A DNA stretch of 13,355 nucleotides, from the NCBI GenBank assembly GCA_023415335.1, contig JAEZLD010000098.1, positions 1 to 13,355 of the forward strand, read 5' to 3'. Shown piece after piece: positions 1-5,664 of the stretch (its first letter is position 1; the number at the start of each line of letters is the position of its first letter). Both the position numbers and the translations under genes were made by a program. Origin of the DNA: Bacillota bacterium. Lineage in GTDB: Bacteria > Bacillota > Clostridia > Clostridiales > Caloramatoraceae. A model generated the notes under the pieces. That model ran no database searches, had not been told where the DNA came from, and saw only the letters and a list, made by a program, of their open reading frames with translations.

Positions 1-151
1 AAAAATCCTGTAACTCAAATTTACTGCCGGATGTCGTATTATTTATACGACTTGTTGTTCTTATACAACGTTCATACTTGATGTATGATGCTTTTGCTTT
101 TCCACTGTTCAATTTTCAAGGACCAGCATCACGATTGCCTCGTGACGACAT
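1..151 (-). other. rRNA operon leader (pre-16S), 16S gene beyond left edge
   Basis: Read on the minus strand this is the transcribed leader downstream of two rRNA-type promoters. It contains a Firmicutes boxA-like element (102-124, minus strand GTCCTTGAAAATTGAACAG), which resembles the antitermination and processing sequence found ahead of 16S genes in Bacillus and Clostridia. It also has a run of short hairpins: TCACGA/TCGTGA at 129-145, CATAC/GTATG around 74-88, GTTGT/ACAAC around 54-69, and GTCGTAT/ATACGAC at 33-51. The mature 16S start motif is not inside the window, so the rRNA gene is inferred to lie just past base 1. Alternatively it could lead into another rRNA or tRNA transcript, but promoter plus boxA favours 16S. 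Confidence 0.72.
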
Positions 152-156
152 CATTT

Positions 157-185
157 ATATTATCACGAATCAGGAAATATGTCAA
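157..185 (-). promoter_or_regulatory. rRNA promoter P2 (proximal)
   Basis: Perfect -35 TTGACA (180-185) and -10 TAATAT (157-162), separated by exactly 17 bp, on the minus strand. The predicted start is near 150, immediately before the leader hairpin at 129-145. Strength and position agree with the proximal promoter of a tandem rRNA pair. Confidence 0.85.
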
Positions 186-280
186 CTATATTTTTTTCAG
201 AAGTTTCTTCCATATAGCTGATTATTATCACTGATTTGTCTTCAGTCGCTTTATGTAATCACCAACTGACGACTTTTATT

Positions 281-309
281 ATTATACACATAGTATATCC
301 ATTTTGCAA
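281..309 (-). promoter_or_regulatory. rRNA promoter P1 (distal)
   Basis: Minus-strand -35 TTGCAA (304-309), 17-bp spacer and consensus -10 TATAAT (281-286). The sequence just upstream (310-345) is rich in A and T tracts, like an UP element. P1 lies about 124 bp upstream of P2, the tandem spacing common at bacterial rRNA operons. Confidence 0.75.
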
Positions 310-737
310 TAGCAAATTTAATATAATTCTTAACTTTTTGATATGTAATATATGGTAGATGAAGCAACTCTCCTAATCCCAGAAGAAAGTCCCTACCCCC
401 GACTCTAGATAATTAGGAAAAGTTAATAGGTATATGTTACAAGTTCCTTATACTATAAGCAGAATATATTATATAAAAACCAGATTAATTATTTCTATAA
501 TAAAGAAGGTCTTTTTTTATCCAGACTTCTCTGTGATAATTCTTCTTCTATTCAAACTTTATTGCCTGACGACGGCGCGAAGACTTTATCTACTCAATGA
601 CATAGTAATAAACTTACATGATATCTAAATATAGTTAAAATATGTATACAATTTATAACACTTTCTTTAGAGGATAAGATGCCTAGTAAAAAGAGACCAT
701 TTGTTCACAAATATAATTGTTGGTTCAAAAATAAAAA
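310..737. other. AT-rich intergenic stretch, no gene seen
   Basis: This stretch lies between the rRNA promoters and the tRNA-like repeats. It is strongly A+T rich with one G+C-rich island around 567-583. A 64-codon open frame at 434-628 lacks a convincing ribosome binding site and has the hydrophobic, Ile/Leu/Tyr-rich composition expected of translated AT-rich noise. A weak inverted repeat CCTAAT/ATTAGG flanks about 373-416, and an imperfect hairpin with a T-rich tail on the minus strand lies near 505-530. No RNA gene was recognised. Confidence 0.6.
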
Positions 738-814
738 AGACGACCTGGTAAGCGGCCGAATCTCCACTCAAGGTTTACTTATGCACTTTTAGAAATTTAC
801 CCAAAAAACAAAAA
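738..814 (-). repeat. tRNA-3'-half-like repeat, diverged unit
   Basis: This is the most degenerate of three tandem units (77 bp to the next unit). It keeps the forward-strand landmarks CGACCTGGTAAG, TCTCCACTCAAGGTTTACTT and an A-rich tract on the tRNA-proximal side, but the hairpin arms no longer pair well. Read on the minus strand it corresponds to the last part of a tRNA (T-arm plus acceptor). Confidence 0.6.
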
Positions 815-884
815 TAGCGACCCGGTAAGGGGCTCGCTCCTCCACACAAGATTTACTCATGTATATTATAAATCAATAAAAAAA
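815..884 (-). repeat. tRNA-3'-half-like repeat, middle unit
   Basis: A 70-bp unit that differs from the next unit at only three positions. On the minus strand GCGA-G-CCC pairs with GGGTCGC across a CTTACC loop, followed by CTATTTTTG. The arm sequence differs from the neighbouring copy but pairing is kept, since the bulged base is the one that changed. The CCA-like end is CTA here. Confidence 0.8.
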
Positions 885-907
885 TGGCGACCCGGTAAGG
901 GGTTCGC
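878..907 (-). terminator. Candidate intrinsic terminator inside proximal repeat
   Basis: On the minus strand GCGAACCC (907-900) pairs with GGGTCGC (893-887) with one bulged A and a six-base loop, then CA and seven Ts (884-878). This fits a short intrinsic terminator for the tRNA-Asn transcript. The middle repeat (about 810-837) offers a second, similar hairpin with a T5 tract. Confidence 0.55.
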
Positions 908-954
908 TCCTCCACACAAGGTTTACTCATGTATATTATAAATCAATAAAAAAA
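885..954 (-). repeat. tRNA-3'-half-like repeat, tRNA-proximal unit
   Basis: A 70-bp unit directly downstream of tRNA-Asn. On the minus strand it ends in GGGTCGCCA followed by seven Ts, exactly as the real tRNA ends in GCCA followed by the same seven Ts and the same roughly 30-nt tail. T-arm-like (GGAGGAGCGAACCCC) and acceptor-like parts align with the true tRNA-Asn 3' half, but the anticodon arm and the 5' half are absent. Confidence 0.85.
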
Positions 955-1029
955 TGGCTCCGCGGAGAGGGCTCGAACCTCCAACCCTTCGGTTAACAGC
1001 CGAATGCTCAACCATTGAGCTACCGCGGA
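955..1029 (-). tRNA. tRNA-Asn (anticodon GUU)
   Basis: A complete cloverleaf reads on the minus strand. The acceptor stem is TCCGCGG/CCGCGGA with discriminator G and genome-encoded CCA at 957-955. The D-arm is AGCTCAATGGTTGAGC, the anticodon stem TTCGG/CCGAA surrounds loop CTGTTAA (anticodon GTT), and the T-arm has GGTTCGAGCCC. It has its own promoter upstream and a T7 tract directly after CCA. It lies upstream of the rRNA promoters on the same strand, suggesting a stable-RNA locus. Confidence 0.97.
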
Positions 1030-1044
1030 ACGACTACATTGACT

Positions 1045-1072
1045 ATTATATCAGCTTTATAGAATATTGCAA
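1045..1072 (-). promoter_or_regulatory. Promoter of tRNA-Asn
   Basis: Minus-strand -35 TTGCAA (1067-1072), 16-bp spacer and consensus -10 TATAAT (1045-1050), about 15 bp before the tRNA 5' end. The -35 hexamer is the same as that of rRNA P1. Confidence 0.75.
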
Positions 1073-1182
1073 GCACCTTTTATATATTTTTTTAGGTTTT
1101 ATTTTGGTATACTTTCAATAAAATGGGCATATCCTGATTTAACTATTTTATCTATCATATTATTTTCCTATTTTTCTTTATT

Positions 1183-1977
1183 TTAAATCAGCCCTTCCCT
1201 TACTAGTGCATTATATACTCCATCTTCTGTTATTGTATCTGTTACATAGTCTACATGAGTTTTCAACTCTTCACTGCCATTTCCCACACAGATGCTTCGC
1301 CCCACATAATCTAGAACTTCAATATCATTCATGTTATCTCCAAAGCCTATACATTGCTCAGGGTTAATCCCATTCTCTTTAAGTATGTAGCTCACGCTTA
1401 TCTTTTTATTAACACCATACATCAACAGGTCACTGCTATGATCATCAATTCTCACACCTGTACATTGTCCTTTAAAAGCCTCATTGAAAGCGGCTAAAGC
1501 TGTATCGTCACAGCCTAGACATCCACTATTAGGGTTACATTTCAAATGGACATCTTTCTCATTAAAGACCACATACTTTCTAGAATCTTTTGTCTTATTA
1601 TAGAAGTTCTCAAAAATATCAGCATGAATATACTCATAAACATAATCCGGGAACTTCCATAATAAGCCGATTCCTCTCTCTTGGCAATATTGATATACAT
1701 CCTCAACCAGTTCTTGACCGAAGATATACTGTTTAATAATTTCTCCCTTTTTATTCAAAATCAGATGTCCGTTAGAGCATGTAATGTAATCTGGATACAC
1801 TCCCTCTTCATAAATAGCCTTGGCTGTTAGTGGAGGGCGCCCTGTGGCAAGAATTACAAGTATTCCTCTCTTCTGCAGTTCTTTTATCCCCATAATTGCA
1901 CTTTGGATGAACTTCTTGGTCCTCATGTCAAACAGAGTATCATCAATATCAAAAATGGCTGCTTTTATCTGTGACAT
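1183..1977 (-). CDS. HAD-superfamily phosphatase, Cof/IIB type
   Basis: A 264-residue cytoplasmic hydrolase, the usual length for Cof-type phosphatases. Motif I is DIDDT (nucleophile D10, acid/base D12), motif II is LATGRP (T45), motif III Lys lies in GVNKK (K191/K192), and motif IV is GFGDNMND (211-218, D214 and D218 for Mg2+). The middle part (about 80-185) is the C2 cap that selects substrate; it carries C147, C153 and C156 in a C-x5-C-x2-C pattern that could be a metal or redox site. The family dephosphorylates sugar phosphates and similar small molecules. It is the last gene of the PTS operon, 9 bp after the BtpA/SgcQ gene, with a weak ribosome binding site, so translation may be coupled. 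Dephosphorylation of the sugar phosphate made by the PTS pathway is inferred. No terminator follows before tRNA-Asn. Confidence 0.93.
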   Translation of the reverse strand: MSQIKAAIFDIDDTLFDMRTKKFIQSAIMGIKELQKRGILVILATGRPPLTAKAIYEEGVYPDYITCSNGHLILNKKGEIIKQYIFGQELVEDVYQYCQERGIGLLWKFPDYVYEYIHADIFENFYNKTKDSRKYVVFNEKDVHLKCNPNSGCLGCDDTALAAFNEAFKGQCTGVRIDDHSSDLLMYGVNKKISVSYILKENGINPEQCIGFGDNMNDIEVLDYVGRSICVGNGSEELKTHVDYVTDTITEDGVYNALVREGLI

Positions 1978-1986
1978 ATATTGAAC

Positions 1987-2796
1987 TCAACTTCTTGCTG
2001 CAATAATGAATTCTTTTGCATTATTATAATCAATTGGATTGAATAGGTAATGGTCCTTCTTAAGGGTAGTACCAACCACAATCATATCACAGTAATCCAT
2101 CATTTTCTTGATATTCTTAGGATTTGCACCATTGTTGAAGGAAATAGGAATGTTAGGATTGAGCGCCTTGCACTTAGCAATCATAGAATCGGCAGGCTCT
2201 TGATTCTTCTTAGGGCCATTCATGGAGTAACCCGCTACTGGTACATCCTTATAAATGGTATTGAACATTTCCTCTGTGGTTCGAGTGTCATAGCTACTGC
2301 CATTGTGTGGCTCAAAGCTACTGTAGACAGCCACATCTTCTGCTCCAATAGATTTGGCATAGCGCCAGATATCTCCCGGAGTTTTCTTAATATCGCCATA
2401 ATTACCCACCTGACTTCCAGCGAAAAAACCTCGGCAGAATGTTGCACCAACAGCTTTTGCCACCGATATTGCAGAGTAAGGATCATTCATGATACCGACT
2501 CCAAAAGGAATGGTCAGTTCCTTTGAAACTTCTGTTACAATACGAGTGTAGGCAGCCAATACACCAGGGCTCACATTCTCTACATAAGGGTAATCCTCCT
2601 CATTGGCAAAAACAGCTCCGTCAAATCCTAATTCAATCAAAATGTGGGCCTGTTCTTTCAGACTCTTAATCTGGTCATCTATAGTGAAGTTAGAATCCCA
2701 CATGGGAGTGCCAGGCAAAGCACGCATATGTAGACAGCCGATAATCGGTTTATCACAGCCAAAACGTTTCTTATGCTCTTCCATTAGATTTTTCAT
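1987..2796 (-). CDS. BtpA/SgcQ family TIM-barrel protein
   Basis: A 269-residue soluble protein of the BtpA/SgcQ family (Pfam PF03437). Family signatures seen are IIGCLHMRALPGTP at about 18-31, the FANEEDYPYVENVSPG segment, GVGIMNDPYSAISVAKAVGA with FCRGFFAGSQVGNYG, and the C-terminal SFNNGANPKNIK and VVGTTLKKD segments that resemble phosphate-binding ends of TIM barrels. The family was named for a cyanobacterial photosystem I biogenesis factor, and E. coli SgcQ sits in a PTS sugar gene cluster; the reaction is not established. Here it follows IID by 124 bp in a PTS operon and is preceded by GAGGGG, so a role in processing a phosphosugar is inferred. The family call is firm; the function is open. 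Confidence 0.9.
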   Translation of the reverse strand: MKNLMEEHKKRFGCDKPIIGCLHMRALPGTPMWDSNFTIDDQIKSLKEQAHILIELGFDGAVFANEEDYPYVENVSPGVLAAYTRIVTEVSKELTIPFGVGIMNDPYSAISVAKAVGATFCRGFFAGSQVGNYGDIKKTPGDIWRYAKSIGAEDVAVYSSFEPHNGSSYDTRTTEEMFNTIYKDVPVAGYSMNGPKKNQEPADSMIAKCKALNPNIPISFNNGANPKNIKKMMDYCDMIVVGTTLKKDHYLFNPIDYNNAKEFIIAARS

Positions 2797-2846
2797 TCTT
2801 TATTCCCCTCAATCCATTAAATTTATACTTTCCTATAATTGTATTT

Positions 2847-2880
2847 CGGGTATGCACTTGTAAAAGCAAATACATACCCG
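2847..2880 (-). promoter_or_regulatory. Hairpin between IID and BtpA/SgcQ genes
   Basis: Perfect 8-bp inverted repeat CGGGTATG (2847-2854) / CATACCCG (2873-2880), extendable by one G-T pair, around an A+T-rich loop. No run of Ts follows on the minus strand, so it is not a classic terminator. In the only sizeable gap of the operon it could stabilise the upstream PTS message or mark a processing site, giving less BtpA/HAD than permease. Confidence 0.6.
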
Positions 2881-2920
2881 ATTCATGTCATAACTTAGGC
2901 TATATTAAAAAATATATATG

Positions 2921-3733
2921 TTATGCCAGAATACCTAACAAACCACATACAATACCAATTGCAAACAGAATCAGAATAATCTTAACAGGTTTAGTACCCT
3001 TATTTACTAGCTTATAGCAGCCAAGGAATGCTAACAAAGGAAGTAATTTAGGTACGATCGTATCAAAAACACCCTGTATTGCCACAGAAGTCTGCCCCAA
3101 GGAGATAACCAGAGGAGTGGTGATATTGATACTAGATGCAACCAGAGAACCTACCACCATAATACCTAAAACTCCCAATGCTTCTGTTACGGCAGATAAC
3201 TTGCCACCAGCTAATAGCTTGGTTACAGAAGTTTTACCGGATTTATAGCCTGTAAAGTACATAAAACGACTCAAGCCTAAAGAGTAGGCAGACATCAGTA
3301 TGAAAAACAGCACCGGCCCCAATGCATTTCCTTGTAAGGCCATATCACAAGCAATACCTAAAAGAACAGTCTTAACTAAACTCTGAGTTACGGTATCACC
3401 GATACCCGCAAGAGGCCCCATTAATGCAGCCTTGATACTGTTGATCGAACTGTCATTAATTTCTGCACCATTTGCCTTTTCTTCCTCCATACTAGCAACA
3501 ACACCGGTAATAGCAGCACCCCAGTTATTCTCTGTATTATAGTAAGTCATATGACGCTGCAGAGCTTCTTTTCTTTTTTCTACATCATCAGGATACAGAC
3601 GCTTAATAATAGGGGTCATGGCATGTGTAAAACCTAATCCTTGCATAATTTCGAAGTTGTAACATTGCTGACCAAAGGTAACCCATATCAGCCAGGATTT
3701 TGTTAAATCACTTTTTTCTAGCTTAATTCCCAT
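2921..3733 (-). CDS. PTS mannose-family component IID
   Basis: A 270-residue integral membrane subunit of a mannose/fructose/sorbose-family permease (PF03613). The N-terminal cytoplasmic part has NFEIMQGLGFTHAMTP and a YNTENNWGAAITGVVASMEEE segment, both characteristic of IID, followed by MGPLAGIGDTVTQ around 109-121 and several hydrophobic C-terminal helices. Length is normal for the family. It starts 2 bp after the IIC stop codon, with its GGAGG inside the IIC coding end, so the two are translationally coupled. IID forms the membrane channel together with IIC. The transported sugar cannot be read from sequence; mannose-family permeases carry hexoses, amino sugars, sorbose and others. Confidence 0.96.
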   Translation of the reverse strand: MGIKLEKSDLTKSWLIWVTFGQQCYNFEIMQGLGFTHAMTPIIKRLYPDDVEKRKEALQRHMTYYNTENNWGAAITGVVASMEEEKANGAEINDSSINSIKAALMGPLAGIGDTVTQSLVKTVLLGIACDMALQGNALGPVLFFILMSAYSLGLSRFMYFTGYKSGKTSVTKLLAGGKLSAVTEALGVLGIMVVGSLVASSINITTPLVISLGQTSVAIQGVFDTIVPKLLPLLAFLGCYKLVNKGTKPVKIILILFAIGIVCGLLGILA

Positions 3734-3735
3734 AA

Positions 3736-4485
3736 TTACCTAACCTCCTTACCAGTATACATGAAGTGCATGATTGCAAAACCTACACCAACCAGAGCTA
3801 CTGCGGTCGTGCCGAGCTGCAGATAAGCTGTTGCTACGAAACCGAAGATGAAGAAAGGAATCAGGCTGCGCTTAAACAATAGATTCATAAGCATACCTAA
3901 GCCAAGTGCTGGCAAGATATGACCTACACAAGCCAGACCTGCTGTAATCTGAGTAGGAATACTTGTAAGGACACTATCAAGAGCAGATGAACCAAAGTAA
4001 ATCAAAATAAATCCAGGGATAAAGTAAATCAGGAACGGCCAAACAAGTGGGGCTACAATATTCATTAGAGCAATACCCTTTGTATCACCTTTCTCTGCAT
4101 ACTTTCTCGCACGAGCCACCCAGATGGTATTCAGAGTTTTCTCAACAGGCGATATCAAACTTCCCAGCAAACCTAGTGTAGCAGCAACTGTAATACCAAC
4201 GGAAGGATCCACACCCGCTAGCATACTGGCAGTAACACCAATCCAGCCACCTAATGTAACATCACTGGATACAGTGCCTCCAATTACATTGACACCAATG
4301 TAGACAAGCATTATGGAACCGCCCATCTGTAATCCATATGGTATGTTTCCTAAAATAATACCGTTTACCAAGCCAGCAATCAGTGGAGCACCCAATGCTA
4401 ATGACCACTTAGACCACATCGGCGCACCAGTTTTAAATAACATTGCCAGCAACGCCATCAGTATTGCATGAAATAATAAAGACAT
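3736..4485 (-). CDS. PTS mannose-family component IIC
   Basis: A 249-residue polytopic membrane protein (PF03609). The signature run with IAGLVNGIILGNIPYGLQMG and IGGTVSSDVTLGGWIG lies in the N-terminal half, and SLISPVEKTLNTIWVARARK forms a cytoplasmic loop near 110-130. Hydrophobic segments continue to the C-terminus, and length is typical for the family. AAGGAGGAG lies before the ATG, 22 bp after the IIB gene. IIC provides the sugar translocation path with IID while IIB passes the phosphate. The substrate is unknown. Confidence 0.96.
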   Translation of the reverse strand: MSLLFHAILMALLAMLFKTGAPMWSKWSLALGAPLIAGLVNGIILGNIPYGLQMGGSIMLVYIGVNVIGGTVSSDVTLGGWIGVTASMLAGVDPSVGITVAATLGLLGSLISPVEKTLNTIWVARARKYAEKGDTKGIALMNIVAPLVWPFLIYFIPGFILIYFGSSALDSVLTSIPTQITAGLACVGHILPALGLGMLMNLLFKRSLIPFFIFGFVATAYLQLGTTAVALVGVGFAIMHFMYTGKEVR

Positions 4486-4507
4486 ACCCTTCTCCTCCTT
4501 TTTCCCT

Positions 4508-4978
4508 TTATATTTTTTTCATAACGTTTACCTGAGCATCCTGTGGAAGCTTTTGTATGTAAACATTTACGTTCGATTGGTTGAGACTTCTAATTATGTC
4601 CCTCTCGGCATCTGATATATATATCTCCTTGGTGATAGCTTTACGTCCCGGTGCACTCCCAATGTTTCCTATATCCAGTTCTTTTAATTGAAAACCATAC
4701 TTGACAAGTAGATCAGCATATTTCAATTCCTTAAAAAGCAGCATGGTATTATCGCTGGAAGTATCACTCTCTATTTTTGCTACTGTATCTGCTGTGCTAA
4801 GTACTTCCACTTCAACGCCTTTCGGCGCACTCAGTACAAGAACTTCCTTCATGAAATCGTCTTTTACGATTTCATCATCAACTAAAAGAATCTTCTTAAT
4901 CCAGTACTTCTTAACCCATGCTGTCATAACCTGGCCGTGAATCAAGCGTTCATCTACTCGTGCGAAACAAACATTCAT
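4508..4978 (-). CDS. PTS mannose-family component IIB
   Basis: A 156-residue soluble phosphocarrier (PF03830). The hallmark N-terminal motif RVDERLIHGQV is present with the active-site histidine at H14, which accepts phosphate from IIA and gives it to the incoming sugar. The rest matches the family, including LVDDEIVKDDFMKEVL, LLFKELKYADLL and a C-terminal SDAERDIIRSL segment. Length is slightly short of, but within, the family range. Its start is 3 bp past the IIA stop, with AAAGGAG inside the end of IIA. This is a separate IIB protein, not fused to IIA as in E. coli ManX. Confidence 0.96.
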   Translation of the reverse strand: MNVCFARVDERLIHGQVMTAWVKKYWIKKILLVDDEIVKDDFMKEVLVLSAPKGVEVEVLSTADTVAKIESDTSSDNTMLLFKELKYADLLVKYGFQLKELDIGNIGSAPGRKAITKEIYISDAERDIIRSLNQSNVNVYIQKLPQDAQVNVMKKI

Positions 4979-4981
4979 TAC

Positions 4982-5389
4982 TTATACTCCTTTCTTTTGA
5001 TTTTTGAAATCTACGATACCGGCCTTGCCGACCTCTACCGCCAATTCTTTCAGCTCGTTGATGCTCATTTCATCGATATTCTGTACAATTTCTATAAGCA
5101 TTGGCAGATTACATCCTGAGACTAACTCCACATTATTCCAATGGTTCCGAATAATTTGTACACAAGATAAGTATGGACTTCCCCCTAACAAATCTGTCAA
5201 TACCAATACACCTGTTTCTTGATTTTCATTCAATATTTCCTCTATTTCTGCCTTATACTGTTCCACGTTAAAATTGGAAGGAAGATTTTTAAACTGGAGT
5301 AACTCAACTTCTCCAAAAATCAAATTCACAGCTCTAACAAATGCTTCTGCCAGATTGCCATGAGTCAACACCAAAGCCTTACATTTCAT
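4982..5389 (-). CDS. PTS mannose-family component IIA
   Basis: A 135-residue soluble EIIA of the mannose family (PF03610) and the first gene of the operon. The phosphorylated histidine is H10 in LTHGNLAEA, followed by VLVLTDLLGGSPYLSC and VSGCNLPMLIEI, all family hallmarks. It receives phosphate from HPr and passes it to IIB. AGGAGGC lies 12 bp before the ATG. A sigma-A-type promoter lies just upstream with a TGTGTCA heptamer over its -35. IIA could also phosphorylate or compete with the divergently encoded regulator, which has its own EIIA-like domain; this is inference. Confidence 0.96.
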   Translation of the reverse strand: MKCKALVLTHGNLAEAFVRAVNLIFGEVELLQFKNLPSNFNVEQYKAEIEEILNENQETGVLVLTDLLGGSPYLSCVQIIRNHWNNVELVSGCNLPMLIEIVQNIDEMSINELKELAVEVGKAGIVDFKNQKKGV

Positions 5390-5422
5390 CGTTTTGCACC
5401 GCCTCCTACTTAAGTTATCTAT

Positions 5423-5451
5423 ATCTTAAAACAGCATCATTTATGTGTCAA
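5423..5451 (-). promoter_or_regulatory. Sigma-A-type promoter of PTS operon
   Basis: Minus-strand -35 TTGACA (5446-5451), 17-bp spacer and -10 TAAGAT (5423-5428). The start would be near 5416, giving an untranslated leader of about 27 bases. The -35 overlaps the heptamer TGTGTCA (5444-5450). No GG-N10-GC sigma-54 element was found in a usable position, although LevR-type systems normally use sigma-54. Confidence 0.6.
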
Positions 5452-5628
5452 TTTTTTATAAATTTATTGTTTTTTTGCAAGTGTGTTACTGTATTTTGAC
5501 ACATTTAATATTATTTTTCTATTACTTATTGATGTTGAATTATTAGTGTGTTATGGTTATTTTAAAGAATGACACATTTTTGTAGCTATTTATTTCAAAA
5601 TCAGCACACTATATTTAAATTTAACACA
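5444..5628. promoter_or_regulatory. Cluster of six TGTGTYA operator-like heptamers
   Basis: TGTGTCA at 5444-5450; TGTGTTA at 5482-5488 and 5547-5553; the reverse TGACACA at 5497-5503 and 5570-5576; TAACACA at 5622-5628. A seventh, weaker relative (AGCACA) is at 5603-5608. The pairs at 5482/5497 and 5547/5570 are inverted. All lie between the divergent regulator and PTS genes. They are probable binding sites of the regulator encoded at 5665; the assignment is inferred from position. Confidence 0.6.
5496..5525 (+). promoter_or_regulatory. Possible promoter of the LevR-like regulator
   Basis: Plus-strand TTGACA (5496-5501), 18-bp spacer and TATTAC (5520-5525). The -35 sits in the octamer TTGACACA, mirrored at 5444-5451 for the opposite promoter, so the two are back to back. 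It would leave a leader of about 130 bases. A closer alternative is TTTCAA (5593-5598) with TAAATT (5616-5621). Confidence 0.4.
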
Positions 5629-5664
5629 AAGTTTTTTCACAAATTTTAAGGAGGGTTTTCTGCC

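Noticed and set aside
565..600. G+C-rich island as a tRNA or 5S remnant
   Set aside because: No cloverleaf or rRNA-like pairing could be drawn.
434..628. Open frame of 64 codons on the plus strand
   Set aside because: No good ribosome binding site, composition of translated AT-rich DNA, and it lies between stable-RNA control regions.
738..954. Could the tandem repeats be a CRISPR array?
   Set aside because: Units are 70-77 bp with near-identical sequence throughout and no variable spacers; no cas genes nearby.
2050..2526. 158-codon frame opposite the BtpA/SgcQ gene
   Set aside because: Antisense shadow of a well-supported family gene, without ribosome binding site or recognisable protein.
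5444..5465. GA-N12-GC on the minus strand as a sigma-54 site for the PTS operon
   Set aside because: Wrong spacing (sigma-54 needs 10) and no GG; the sigma-A elements fit better.
5640..5664. GG-N10-GC sequence resembling a sigma-54 promoter before the regulator
   Set aside because: It coincides with the ribosome binding site, so transcription would start inside the coding region.
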